NCBI GenBank assembly: GCA_024225395.1
Contig: JAAEMR010000010.1
Location: 1-64,000 of the forward strand
From: Gammaproteobacteria bacterium
Lineage (GTDB): Bacteria; Pseudomonadota; Gammaproteobacteria; GCA-001735895
Length of the DNA stretch: 64,000 bases
Reading direction: 5' to 3'
In this document: positions 37,593 through 47,030 of the stretch, in pieces
Numbering within the stretch: position 1 is the first letter of the stretch
Layout: every line of letters begins with the position of its first letter
Notes under the pieces: model-generated
Seen by the model: only the letters and a program-made list of their open reading frames with translations
Databases searched by the model: none
What the model was told of the DNA's origin: nothing
Program-made: the position numbers and the translations under genes

Positions 37593-38453
37593 ATGAAACA
37601 GGAATTCCCAGGCTATTATACTTTCTGGCATAAATTAGGGGCATACTCGTTAAAGTTTTCAGCCTGGCTGGTTTTGTTCTTTTTGATCATGCCTATTCTG
37701 GTGATTCTCCCTTTATCCTTCAATGTGGAACCTTATTTTACTTTTACGCCTGGCATGGTTCGACTCGACCCTGATGCATATTCATTACGCTGGTATGAAG
37801 CCATTGTTGAAAATGATAACTGGATGCTAGCGATTAAAAACAGCTTTATTGTTGGAATATTTGCCACCATTCTTGCTACTTTTTTTGGTACCCTGGCTGC
37901 GGTTGGGCTTTCCAGCCAGTACATGCCTTACAAACGTTTGATTATGGCATTGTTGCTGTCACCCATGATTGTGCCTTTAATTATTGTAGCGGCGGGTATG
38001 TTTTTCTTTTATACCAAATTTAATCTGGCAGGAACTTACACCGGCCTGATTATTGCTCATGCTGCACTAGGCATTCCTTTTGTCATTATTACCGTGACTG
38101 CAACGCTCAGTGGTTTTGATCGATCACTCTATTTTGCCGGATTGAGCATGGGTTCATCACCGCTAAAAACATTTCGTGATGTTGTTGTTCCATTAATACG
38201 TCCCGGAGTCATTTCCGGTGCCATGTTTGCTTTTGTTACTTCATTTGATGAAGTGGTGCTGGTGCTGTTTTTAGCAGGACCCGGGCAACGAACTATTCCA
38301 CGACAAATGTTCTCCGGTCTGCGTGAACAAATCAACCCGACTATTCTGGCTGTAGCGAGCCTGCTCATTTTGATATCAATTCTTTTCTTACTGACATTAG
38401 AATACCTGAGGCGGCGTTCGGAGAGGTTACGCGGGCTCGAACATATCAATTAA
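37593..38453 (+). CDS. ABC transporter permease (PotC-like)
   Basis: 286 aa, six membrane helices, and the EAA loop GLSMGSSPLKTFRDVVVPLIRPG followed by FAFVTSFDEVVLVLFLAGP (each shown here in parts: SMGSSPLKTFRDVVVP, FVTSFDEVVLVLF). It starts 6 bp after the first permease stop. It is the partner of the long permease and completes the second uptake system. Confidence 0.9.
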   Translation: MKQEFPGYYTFWHKLGAYSLKFSAWLVLFFLIMPILVILPLSFNVEPYFTFTPGMVRLDPDAYSLRWYEAIVENDNWMLAIKNSFIVGIFATILATFFGTLAAVGLSSQYMPYKRLIMALLLSPMIVPLIIVAAGMFFFYTKFNLAGTYTGLIIAHAALGIPFVIITVTATLSGFDRSLYFAGLSMGSSPLKTFRDVVVPLIRPGVISGAMFAFVTSFDEVVLVLFLAGPGQRTIPRQMFSGLREQINPTILAVASLLILISILFLLTLEYLRRRSERLRGLEHIN

Positions 38454-38520
38454 CTCATTGCGTTTATGTAATCAGGTAACTTCCTGTTTAATTAGTTATT
38501 TATTTTAGAGAGTATTACAC

Positions 38521-40041
38521 ATGCAGACATTAGCACATTTGGTCAAAGGGGCTGCCTGGAATGGTTCAGGCTCACGCACAGGTAAAGTTTACAATCCATC
38601 GACTGGAGAAGTGAGCAGGCAAGTTATTTTAGCCACGGGAGATGATGTTAACGAAGTGGTGACTATTGCTCACGATGCCTTTAAAGGCTGGTCTACTACA
38701 CCGCCTGCAAAGCGTGCGCAGATCATGTTTAAATTTCGTGAACTGTTAAACCGGCACATGGATGAATTAGCACAACTTTTATCCGCAGAACACGGCAAAA
38801 CGATTGCAGATGCGAAAGGTGAAATTAGCCGGGGTATTGAGGTGATTGAATTTACCTGTGGTATTCCGCAGTTGTTGAAAGGAGAATATTCAGAACAGGT
38901 CGCAAATGGTGTTGATTCCTATTCTACTCGTCAGGCCATAGGAGTTGTCGCAGGTATTACCCCGTTTAATTTTCCGGCTATGGTACCTTTATGGATGTAC
39001 CCTGTTGCGCTGGCCTGCGGCAACTGTTTTATTCTTAAACCATCAGAACGGGACCCGTCGGTTGCCTTGCGGATTGGAGAGCTATTACACGAAGCAGGAC
39101 TGCCGGCAGGTGTCTTTAATATTGTAAATGGAGACAAAGAAGCGGTTGATGCATTACTGGATAATCCACTGGTTGAGGCAATCAGCTTTGTGGGTTCAAC
39201 AGCGATTGGCCATTACATCTATAAACGTGGTACAGAAAATGGTAAACGTGTTCAGGCTTTATGCGGAGCGAAGAATCATATGGTGATTATGCCGGATGCC
39301 GACATGCAACAGGTCGCAGATGCGTTGATTGGATCAGCTTATGGTTCTGCAGGCGAACGTTGCATGGCTATTTCTGTAGCGGTACCAGTTGGCGATGAAA
39401 CTGCTGATCGAGTGATACAAGCACTGGCCCCCCGGGTTAAAGAATTAAAAATTGCACCCTATACCGATCCGCAATCAGATATGGGGCCGGTTATTACCGG
39501 TGACAGTCTTGAACGAATTCATAATTATATCCAACAAGGTGTGGATGATGGTGCGAAGCTAGTTGTTGATGGCCGTGAGCTAAAAATTGAAGGGCACGAA
39601 GATGGTTATTTTATTGGAGGCTGCCTGTTCGACCATGTCACTGCAGACATGTAGATTTACACCGATGAGATTTTTGGTCCTGTGTTGTCGGTTGTTCGTG
39701 TTCAGGGCTATGAACATGCCATCGATCTGATCAATGATCATGAATATGGCAATGGTACGGCAATATTTACACAGGATGGTGATGCAGCACGAGATTTCTG
39801 TACCCGTATCAGAATCGGTATGGTTGGCGTGAATGTGCCTATTCCAGTACCGGTTGCCTATCATTCATTCGGTGGCTGGAAGCGATCGCTATTTGGTGAT
39901 CATCATATTCATGGCATGGAAGGCATTCGATTTTTTACCCGACTGAAGACGGTGACTGCACGTTGGCCATCAGGCATTAAAGAAGGTGCCGTATTTAATT
40001 TCCATGCGGGTAGTGAAACCCATCATAAAAAATCTCATTAG
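38521..40041 (+). pseudogene. mmsA: CoA-acylating (methyl)malonate-semialdehyde dehydrogenase interrupted by in-frame TAG
   Basis: The full frame would encode 506 residues, the normal MmsA length, but codon 378 (39652-39654) is TAG. Before it lie the NAD-binding site GITPFNFPAMVPLWM, FVGSTAIGHYIY and the catalytic cysteine in GERCMAISVAV (about C281). After it the same frame continues without shift: [26 protein letters not shown] and [13 protein letters not shown]. The family enzyme turns malonate or methylmalonate semialdehyde into acetyl- or propionyl-CoA, as BauC/MmsA does in beta-alanine use. The stop either inactivates it, is suppressed, or is a sequence error. Its excellent conservation after the stop suggests a very recent change. 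Confidence 0.85.
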
Positions 40042-40058
40042 TAACTGGCAGAACTAAC

Positions 40059-41369
40059 ATGTCTTCATTAAACCTGGAAAATTACTGGATGCCCTTTACG
40101 GCGAATAAATCTTTTAAGGCTGATCCAAGAATGATCGTGTCAGCCAACGGGATGTATTATAAAAGTAGTGATGGTCGTGACATTCTTGATGGTACGGCTG
40201 GTTTGTGGTGCTGCAATGCGGGGCATGCTCACCCCAAAATTGTGGAAGCCGTTTCCAGTGCCATTAAAACACTCGACTATGTGCCAGGGTTTCAATTCGG
40301 TCATTCAGGTGTTTTCGAGTTATCCCGTCAACTCGCAGAAATATTTCCCACGCATCTTAATCATTTCTTTTTTACTAATTCGGGTTCTGAAGCGGTCGAT
40401 AGTGCTTTGAAAATTGCTCTTGCCTATCAACGCTCGCGCGGTAAAGGCACAAAGACACGTTTAATCGGGCGCGAAAAAGGCTATCACGGTGTTGGTTTTG
40501 GCGGTATTTCTGTGGGAGGTATAGTAAAAAACCGGATGTATTACGGTTCATTGTTGAGTGGTGTGGATCACCTGCGTCATACGCATAACCCGGAAAAAAA
40601 TAGTTATAGTCGTGGTGAAGTCGAACAGGGTGCAGAATTAGCCAATGACCTTGAAAATCTGGTGGCCCTGCACGATGCTTCGAATATTGCAGCAGTTATT
40701 GTTGAACCCGTAGCCGGGTCTGCGGGTGTATTACCACCCCCCAAAGGTTACCTGAAACGATTACGAGAAATTTGTGATGCCCATGATATTTTGTTGATTT
40801 TTGATGAAGTCATTACTGCATTTGGGCGACTGGGTAGCAATACGGCAGCAGAATGCTTCGCAGTAGAGCCCGATATTATAACCTTTGCCAAGGGATTAAC
40901 GGGGGGCACTGTGCCCATGGGTGGTGTTGCCGTTAGAGACAACATTTACCAAAGCATGATCGACAATGCTGACGCGCCTATTGAACTGTTTCATGGATAT
41001 ACTTACTCCGGCCATCCACTCGCAACAGCGGCTGCACTAGCGGCACTGGATGCCTATAAAAGTGAAGGATTATTTAGCAACTCGGCTGACCTCTCTTCCT
41101 ATTTTGCCGACGCTGCTCATTCACTGAAGGGAATAAACCATATCGTGGATATTCGAACCATTGGTTTAATTGCAGGTATTGAACTGGAATCACGCCCCGG
41201 GGCAGCGGGACAAAGAGGTTTCGAGGTGATGAAAGGAGCCTGGGATAAAGGCCTGATGGTGCGTGTAACTGGAGACATTCTGGCTTTTTCACCACCACTC
41301 ATTGTGAGTAAGCAGGATATTGATCAGATATTTGACTGTATTGCAGAAGTGATACGCTCTGTTTCTTAA
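40059..41369 (+). CDS. omega-amino acid (beta-alanine):pyruvate aminotransferase, class III
   Basis: 436 aa. It starts with NYWMPFTANKSFK, typical of beta-alanine:pyruvate transaminases. PLP site: FTNSGSEAVDSALK, FDEVITAFGRLG (about D249) and the Schiff-base lysine in ITFAKGLTGG (about K278). It moves the amino group of beta-alanine or a similar omega-amine to pyruvate, giving alanine and a semialdehyde, the substrate of the dehydrogenase encoded 17 bp upstream. Together they form a BauA-BauC-like pathway fed by the ABC transporter in front. Confidence 0.9.
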   Translation: MSSLNLENYWMPFTANKSFKADPRMIVSANGMYYKSSDGRDILDGTAGLWCCNAGHAHPKIVEAVSSAIKTLDYVPGFQFGHSGVFELSRQLAEIFPTHLNHFFFTNSGSEAVDSALKIALAYQRSRGKGTKTRLIGREKGYHGVGFGGISVGGIVKNRMYYGSLLSGVDHLRHTHNPEKNSYSRGEVEQGAELANDLENLVALHDASNIAAVIVEPVAGSAGVLPPPKGYLKRLREICDAHDILLIFDEVITAFGRLGSNTAAECFAVEPDIITFAKGLTGGTVPMGGVAVRDNIYQSMIDNADAPIELFHGYTYSGHPLATAAALAALDAYKSEGLFSNSADLSSYFADAAHSLKGINHIVDIRTIGLIAGIELESRPGAAGQRGFEVMKGAWDKGLMVRVTGDILAFSPPLIVSKQDIDQIFDCIAEVIRSVS

Positions 41370-41433
41370 TCAGAGATTTGCTGGTTTAAAAAGTGACACT
41401 TCTCTGTGTCAATGTATTGCTTCACGCTATCGT

Positions 41434-41856
41434 TTAATCATCGTCTTCTTCTTCAATTTCAACCTTGTCTATGGCTCCATCGGGTAAATCACCACTCACT
41501 CCACCGGGTATTTCATGCGCTTGATTTGCACTTAATGCATGTTCAACTGTCTCAATGGCCCGGTCTCGGCTTTGCTCGCCTGCCCGGGCAGCCTCAATGA
41601 CCGCATTTAATGCCAGTTAGTTTGTCTGCTCGGCAATGGTCTTTATCACATCCAGTACCGTGCTGATATGGTGACTGTCCTTTTCAAGGTCAGTCACCAT
41701 ATTCGAGGTGTGTTCTATTTCAACTGACAGTTGGCGAATAGAACCTACTGCTTCCTCGACAATTTGTTTAACTTTACCGGTTTCCTGCCGGGTCTCGGCT
41801 AATAGCGTTACTTTTTCCATTAACAAGTCATGATTAGCTTCAACTGGTTAATGGAT
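41434..41856 (-). pseudogene. methyl-accepting chemotaxis protein, signalling-tip remnant with in-frame TAA
   Basis: The fragment contains the conserved hairpin of chemoreceptors: VIKTIAEQTN, then TAA (41619-41617) where leucine is expected, then LALNAVIEAARAGEQSRDRA in the same frame. Homology then fades into an acidic tail ending EEEDDD. The sensor, HAMP and most of the signalling domain are missing. It is a dead gene fragment. Confidence 0.75.
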
Positions 41857-42045
41857 TCATTTTATTTAAAAATACAATACCCGAGGATTTCAGGTGGTTA
41901 ACAACACAAGTTTCTACAGTGATGGCTCAACTCATGGAGCATTTGAGCTGATTCTATAACCCTAATATCTCTTCGGGCTAGAGCGCAGCGATGCCACTTA
42001 CCGGATATTGTAAATGGGACGAACTAATTCAATTTAGGTTGTACC

Positions 42046-42801
42046 CTAAATTTCCTTTAAGCCTTCATACTTGATGAACATGGGATGTCCACGATATAGA
42101 GGAAGAGTGTTTTTGCTCTGTTTTGCTTTGGGGTCGAATGGGTCTTCTGAGTTTCCAGCCGAGACGGATGCAAAGTATCCCGCTTTCCCCATGGGTGAGC
42201 AGTTATCTTTTATATCATCAATGTTAGATGGGGTTTGAGTTTCCGGCTCGGGATACCTGGTGGCTCTTACCACGACCCAGTATGCATGGCCGGATTCTTC
42301 AAACCATATTGAAGGGTCAATGGTTAAAGATGATTGAGCTGAAAAAACATTTTTGCCTGCTTTCTTTAAGCTCTCTTTAACGACCTGTATAGCAAAATCA
42401 TGTAACTCCCAGTCAGATATTTGTATGAGTTCATCTGTTACCAGTTCCAGCGGGTTCACAGCTTTACCTGTTTCAGCATGAACCAGTCCCCAGCCTGAAG
42501 AAGCGGGTGTATATTCTGAAAGCTGCCCGGTCATCGTTAAAATGCATGGAATGGCGGTCGCTACTTTTGCAGCCTTAAGGAAAGACTCCGGATTTTGTTG
42601 GAAGTTAAATTCAGCTGCTTCCACAAATATAAAAATCAATTGATTGCCTATTCTGAATGACAGGTGCTCTGCCATGGGAGGGTTCAGGTCAGCTCGTACC
42701 CAGTTAATGCCTTCCTGTCCCTGTTTCTGAAGGTGATGCCCTGCTGCTTGCCATGCTTTGACAAAGGCCGGGCTTGGTTTTTCATGTTCTACTGGATGCA
42801 T
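42046..42801 (-). CDS. hypothetical protein, 251 aa
   Basis: Soluble, no signal peptide or membrane helix, slightly acidic, with several Trp and a Pro-rich C-terminal third ending LPLYRGHPMFIKYEGLKEI (19 residues). I do not recognise the family. It stands alone on the minus strand beside a chemoreceptor remnant. Base composition and codon use look like the neighbours, so it is probably native and expressed. Confidence 0.7.
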   Translation of the reverse strand: MHPVEHEKPSPAFVKAWQAAGHHLQKQGQEGINWVRADLNPPMAEHLSFRIGNQLIFIFVEAAEFNFQQNPESFLKAAKVATAIPCILTMTGQLSEYTPASSGWGLVHAETGKAVNPLELVTDELIQISDWELHDFAIQVVKESLKKAGKNVFSAQSSLTIDPSIWFEESGHAYWVVVRATRYPEPETQTPSNIDDIKDNCSPMGKAGYFASVSAGNSEDPFDPKAKQSKNTLPLYRGHPMFIKYEGLKEI

Positions 42802-43100
42802 GCTTAATATTCACTTTCTCGATAATATTAAGTTTAACAATTTTTGTTTGTTAATTCATTTAATCCACATCTTTAAGGAATTTAATTAGAGTAAATTCAG
42901 GATTATTACCGAAGATTTTATGCTGGATAAGTTAGGAGTCTTTTACTTACTTAACCTTTGGTGATGTTCTTTGGGGGAGAACCAGACATTGCCCCAAGAG
43001 AGCAGGTGGCTTATCAATGTAAATTTATTTAACATAAATCATGGTAAATAATCAGGCTATGATTATATTGCAACAATTTTCAAGTAACCCTGCGTGTCAT

Positions 43101-43409
43101 ATGAACAAATTGAAAACATCAATAATCTGGTTTTATCTCTTATTTCTACCTTCAGTTCTTACCTTACTGGGCCTTGGTTTCGTATTCGCTGCGGTTACTT
43201 TTGAATGGGGTAGTGAAGCTAAAATTCCCGTAGCCATGTTGTCAGGTCTGTTTTTTGCTGAATTAATCATGGTTGTCGCGGCTTTGGGTATAGTGGCATT
43301 TATTAAATCCACTCCCAAAACCTCTTTTCTTAAAGTCATTGGAATATGGGACACTGTTATTTTGATTACCGCAGGAATAACAGGGTACAAAATCTTTATG
43401 TCATTGTAG
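43101..43409 (+). CDS. small integral membrane protein
   Basis: About 102 aa from ATG 43101 (MNKLKTSIIWFYLL), or 122 aa from 43041. The shorter start is chosen because the extra 20 residues are not membrane-like, but neither has a good ribosome site. Three hydrophobic segments are seen. No family is recognised. Confidence 0.5.
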   Translation: MNKLKTSIIWFYLLFLPSVLTLLGLGFVFAAVTFEWGSEAKIPVAMLSGLFFAELIMVVAALGIVAFIKSTPKTSFLKVIGIWDTVILITAGITGYKIFMSL

Positions 43410-43492
43410 AAGTTGAGAGCGCCTGCATTGATGAAGTTATTGAAGTGATATTTTGTCGGTTGAATATAATAATTTAAACTCAGGAGATGATT

Positions 43493-43882
43493 GTGCAGTC
43501 AACAGGTGTAAACAGAACCAGCTCTTTTACAGACCAGCAAATTAAGCAGGCCTCAAATAATGCCGTGGCTTCATTATTAAATTTAACCTTTCTTCCCGGG
43601 CTGGCATTTATTTACCTTCTCATTAAACTCTCCAAATCTGATCCGCATCAAATAGATCATTACCATGCCCGCCTGGGTATCAAAATCAACCTGTTTGCTT
43701 TCGTTATATTGATCTTTGTGAGTGGTTTGATGATTTTCTTTGGGGGCTTTGATTCTGCCTGGACATGGGTTTATGTCATTACCTATTTCACCTTTGTGCA
43801 CACCATGTTTATTCTTATTGCCGTCTGGGCAATGATACGCGCCTGGTCAGGGCAGAAATTACGGGGTAATACCCGGGATTAA
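43493..43882 (+). CDS. DUF4870-like small membrane protein
   Basis: About 129 aa from GTG 43493, chosen because AGGAG lies 7 bases before it. The ATG at 43487 is too close to that site. There are three hydrophobic segments and a cytosolic loop DHYHARLGIKINL, similar in layout to DUF4870/Tic20-like proteins with a HYHARxxI motif. Function unknown. It is convergent with the PilZ gene, 13 bp away. Confidence 0.7.
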   Translation: MQSTGVNRTSSFTDQQIKQASNNAVASLLNLTFLPGLAFIYLLIKLSKSDPHQIDHYHARLGIKINLFAFVILIFVSGLMIFFGGFDSAWTWVYVITYFTFVHTMFILIAVWAMIRAWSGQKLRGNTRD

Positions 43883-43895
43883 ACCGGCTTTACTG

Positions 43896-44282
43896 TTAAG
43901 TGTCTTTCTTTTCTAGGGAGTTAATGTAAGTCTGAAGGCTGGCGTCACTATCATTCTGGAAATCGATGAACTCCAGGCCAATTAAGTAATTATCCTGTGA
44001 CATTCTTCTGGCAATAATAATTCGGCTGTTAGCAAACAGCTTATTTTGATTATGCAACTCTGCAACGATATTGATCCTGATATGATCAAAAGGGTGGTTG
44101 TGAATACCTCGTGATTCGATTTGATTAGAGGCCCATTCATCACAGCTGACCAGAATTCCATTTATAGAGAGGTTGCAGGCATTTACTTTTAATGCAGTAC
44201 CGTTACTCAATAGAAGTTCTACAGGTATATCAACCTGATGACGAAAGGAGAGCCTTTGCTCATTATGTATAGATGGGTGCAT
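43896..44282 (-). CDS. PilZ-domain protein (c-di-GMP binding)
   Basis: 128 aa, almost only a PilZ domain. The c-di-GMP-binding RxxxR is RLSFR (about residues 10-14), and the second motif (D/N)xSxxG is NLSINGI. By family it binds c-di-GMP and changes motility or surface behaviour through a partner protein. A diguanylate cyclase is encoded at 4631-6319, but nothing ties the two specifically. Confidence 0.82.
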   Translation of the reverse strand: MHPSIHNEQRLSFRHQVDIPVELLLSNGTALKVNACNLSINGILVSCDEWASNQIESRGIHNHPFDHIRINIVAELHNQNKLFANSRIIIARRMSQDNYLIGLEFIDFQNDSDASLQTYINSLEKKDT

Positions 44283-44526
44283 ATCAAGTATTAAAAAGTG
44301 ATAATTATTATCTCAATTTAATATCAGTGTAGTACAGCAGAGAAAAAAGCAATAGAGAATTATTTATATTTAAAGAACAGGGTGTTTCTAATAGCACCGT
44401 TAATTATTGAAATGCTGATCCTGAATTATTTTAGTTTAATGTCGATTTATTGAGCCCAGGTGATAATGAAATAAATACTTCAGTTCAGGCCATCCCTGGC
44501 CAGTCAAAATATCCTTTTTAATATAT

Positions 44527-45015
44527 TTATTTTTTACCTTTAACGGGCATATTTGCCACTTTAGGGTCCAGATAAGCACTTAAAGCGTGGATGCCACCCT
44601 TTAATACGGCCACATTTTTAAAGCCTATGTGGCGCAGTGCTGTACCCATAGTTACGGCACGTATCCCGGATTTGCAGATAACAACCAGTGGAGTATTAAC
44701 GGGTAATTGTTTTAAATTTGCATGACTAAACAGTTCATTGGCAGGAATGATCAGGCTGCCGGGTAGAGACATGGTGAAAACGCCTGCTTCAGCGGGTGTT
44801 CTGATATCCAGAGTTACCATACGCTTACCGGTTTTTAAATTGTTCATAAATACGTCCGGCTTCATGAGGTGCAAACCTTTTCCTAATTTTGCTCCGGCGA
44901 CTGGTTGAAATAGCTTATAGTAACTTTCTGCTAGCTGTTGATTATAAGCGACGGCATTTGATGAAAACAGAATGAAGAAAATGGCCAGGATTGAAGTTGT
45001 AATTTTAATAAACAT
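44527..45015 (-). CDS. exported rhodanese-domain protein
   Basis: 162 aa. A signal peptide ends near NAVA (residue 23). One rhodanese domain has MVTLDIRTPAEAGVF and the active-site loop VICKSGIRA with C114 as the persulphide cysteine. It probably handles sulphane sulphur in the periplasm. A perfect FNR-type box lies 111 bp upstream, suggesting expression under low oxygen. The domain is single, unlike two-domain thiosulphate sulphurtransferases. Confidence 0.87.
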   Translation of the reverse strand: MFIKITTSILAIFFILFSSNAVAYNQQLAESYYKLFQPVAGAKLGKGLHLMKPDVFMNNLKTGKRMVTLDIRTPAEAGVFTMSLPGSLIIPANELFSHANLKQLPVNTPLVVICKSGIRAVTMGTALRHIGFKNVAVLKGGIHALSAYLDPKVANMPVKGKK

Positions 45016-45125
45016 GTCAGTCTCCTATATGACAATTTACTCACTGAATCTACTTATTCAGTATTTAAATATAACCACCAGGGCAATTGGCATTCAATAA
45101 TATTTGATCAAGTTTGATGTCTTTA

Positions 45126-45139
45126 TTGATCCATATCAA
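45126..45139. promoter_or_regulatory. FNR/Anr-type box TTGATCCATATCAA
   Basis: A perfect TTGAT-N4-ATCAA palindrome, identical in all 14 bases, spacer included, to the site at 6411. It lies upstream of the rhodanese gene (minus strand). Extra half-site-like TTTGATCAAGTTTGATG sequence lies between it and the gene. Confidence 0.6.
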
Positions 45140-45294
45140 AGCTTTATTTTTTTAATAAAATGGCTAAATTGGCAGTATAAAAATTTTGTATTAACAGGGC
45201 TGGTTTGACTTAATTAAGCGAATTTAGAATATGCAGGGAAGTAATAGCGGGGTTTAGTTTAGCAGTATTGATAGTGTTCACCGGGAGTAATTTC

Positions 45295-45327
45295 ATCTGG
45301 TTCTCAGCTGAGAGCAGAGAACCAGAT
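45295..45327 (-). terminator. hairpin terminator of the propeller-protein gene
   Basis: ATCTGGTTCTC / GAGAACCAGAT, a perfect 11-bp stem with an 11-base loop, 29 bp after the stop codon at 45356. No T-run follows on the minus strand. Confidence 0.5.
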
Positions 45328-45355
45328 TCAGGCATTATTCTGCTGTTTCAGATAT

Positions 45356-46804
45356 TTATATTGAAGAACTTTTGTTACGGGTAAGGCTGATTTTATTTAC
45401 AGCAAATAGTAGTGAAAGAAAAAATAACATGAACAGGTTAAGTGAGCCGCTTGATGAGCTGCTTTCATCTGATGTTGAGGGATTGGTTGAACCATTAGAG
45501 AGTGTGCTAACTGGATTAACATTGATGTTTATTTGAGCGTTACTACTTGAACCATCGTTATCCGTAGCAGTTAAGCTGAATACTAAAGTTTCAGCAGTGG
45601 TTGCATCAGGTGCTGTAAAACTACTGTCTATTGAATCGGTGGCGTCCAGGGTAACTGTCGTCCCGCTGACCTGTTCCCAAAGATAAGTTGATATTGAACC
45701 ATCACTATCTGTAGCCGTTCCGGTGAGCGTCACTGTTGTATTTGCAGTTACTGATTGATCAGTACCAGCACTGACAGTCGGTGCTACATTGCTGGTGACT
45801 GACAAGCTGCCTTCATAAATAAGAGCTGATACGCTGCCTCCCCCGGTTTTAGGTTTGCTGCCGACAGCGATAACCTGGTCACCTATTGATGCCACGCCTT
45901 TTAATAACATCTGATCAATAAAAGTTTCATCATCAACCCAGGTGCTTCCATCTGTACTGGTAGAGACTATGCCTTTGTCATCAACAATTACGAAGTTATT
46001 GCCTGTCCATATCACATCACTCCATCCAACGGCCAGTTCTGAGGCAGTTTTACGGTGAGTTATCTCGGTCCAGTTTTGACCATCAGGGCTTGTCGCTAAA
46101 GACCTGTGCCAGCCAGTAGCTACGATTAAATCAGATTCATTAGAGGCAATTGCAGTTACTGTCAGGTTTGGATCAATTACACTGGTTTGCTGAATCCAGC
46201 TTACTCCATCGGTGCTGGTAAAAATCTCTCCAGAGCTTCCTCCTAAAAGTAACTGGCTACCATCCCAGCCAAGAGATAGAGCCTGGCTACCGGTTATAGT
46301 GCCAGCTTCTGTCCAGGTTACTCCGTCACTACTCTCTAAAATTTGTGTTGTGGGAGTGAATGAGGGGCTGGAAAAATAAGTTGCAGTTACAAAATATTTA
46401 GACCCATTATAAATTACAGCGGTAAGGTCCGGGTATACAGAGGGGTCTACAGGGATTGATCTTTCTGTCCAGTTTTCTCCATCCGGGCTGGTATAAATAA
46501 TGGATTGTTGAGTGACCGCAATAAATAAATTATTTCCCCAGGTTATATCGCGGAAATTCTTGTATGTTGTCATACCGTTATCTGGTACCGCCTGTTTAAC
46601 CCAGTTAATCCCGTCATTGCTTTGAAGGACTTTGCTGAAAATCCCTACGGCTATGTACTTGTTATCTGATGCGGCAACTGCGATCAGGCCTCCATCATCT
46701 CCACTGGGAGCTACGCCTTGCTGAAAAACAGCATGGGCAGTTTGTACGTAAAAAAGTACAGGGATTAAACTTAAAGCGTGAATAATAAAACGTTTATAAT
46801 TCAT
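45356..46804 (-). CDS. secreted beta-propeller protein with PKD/REJ-like domain and C-terminal sorting-like tail
   Basis: 482 aa. A signal peptide ends near AHAV (about 25). At least five BNR-like repeats follow, each containing a variant of SxDGxxW (SPDGENWTE, SSDGVTWTE, STDGVSWIQ, SPDGQNWTE, STDGSTWVD). An Ig-like PKD/REJ domain comes next (about 345-430), with SAGTDQSVTANTTVTLTG. The tail has a Ser-rich stretch, SSSSSGSLNLF, a hydrophobic helix and a basic end, resembling GlyGly-CTERM/rhombosortase signals. It is probably anchored or processed at the surface. Substrate unknown. Confidence 0.75.
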   Translation of the reverse strand: MNYKRFIIHALSLIPVLFYVQTAHAVFQQGVAPSGDDGGLIAVAASDNKYIAVGIFSKVLQSNDGINWVKQAVPDNGMTTYKNFRDITWGNNLFIAVTQQSIIYTSPDGENWTERSIPVDPSVYPDLTAVIYNGSKYFVTATYFSSPSFTPTTQILESSDGVTWTEAGTITGSQALSLGWDGSQLLLGGSSGEIFTSTDGVSWIQQTSVIDPNLTVTAIASNESDLIVATGWHRSLATSPDGQNWTEITHRKTASELAVGWSDVIWTGNNFVIVDDKGIVSTSTDGSTWVDDETFIDQMLLKGVASIGDQVIAVGSKPKTGGGSVSALIYEGSLSVTSNVAPTVSAGTDQSVTANTTVTLTGTATDSDGSISTYLWEQVSGTTVTLDATDSIDSSFTAPDATTAETLVFSLTATDNDGSSSNAQININVNPVSTLSNGSTNPSTSDESSSSSGSLNLFMLFFLSLLFAVNKISLTRNKSSSI

Positions 46805-46890
46805 AACTATCTCCTTAATTATTTGTTGAATCGGTTAAGTGGGTGTAAGAGTTTTTAACTATCATGATTTTAGAAATAAACTTAAACTTT

Positions 46891-46924
46891 CAGGGGTTTG
46901 TTTAAAACCCCCTGAACAGGGGGG
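46891..46924. promoter_or_regulatory. three-part hairpin region with alternative pairing
   Basis: Segment A CAGGGGTTT (46891-46899), B AAACCCCCTG (46905-46914) and C CAGGGGGG (46917-46924). B can pair with A or with C, but not both. On the minus strand the C-B hairpin is followed by TTTT like an intrinsic terminator, ~100 nt before the propeller-protein ATG. On the plus strand it lies ~107 nt before the histidine kinase ATG. Confidence 0.4.
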
Positions 46925-47030
46925 ATAAAATAAACAGGATTGGAGAGGTTGCAGGAACTGGGGCCACTATTTATTTGATAAATCCTGACGAAGTTGAAAG
47001 GATCATTTTGGCAAGTAAGGGGTGCTTATA

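Noticed and set aside
38521-40041. TAG in mmsA as a pyrrolysine codon, or genetic recoding
   Set aside because: The position is not catalytic, no pyl genes are seen, and other broken genes carry TAA and TGA, so no single codon is reassigned.
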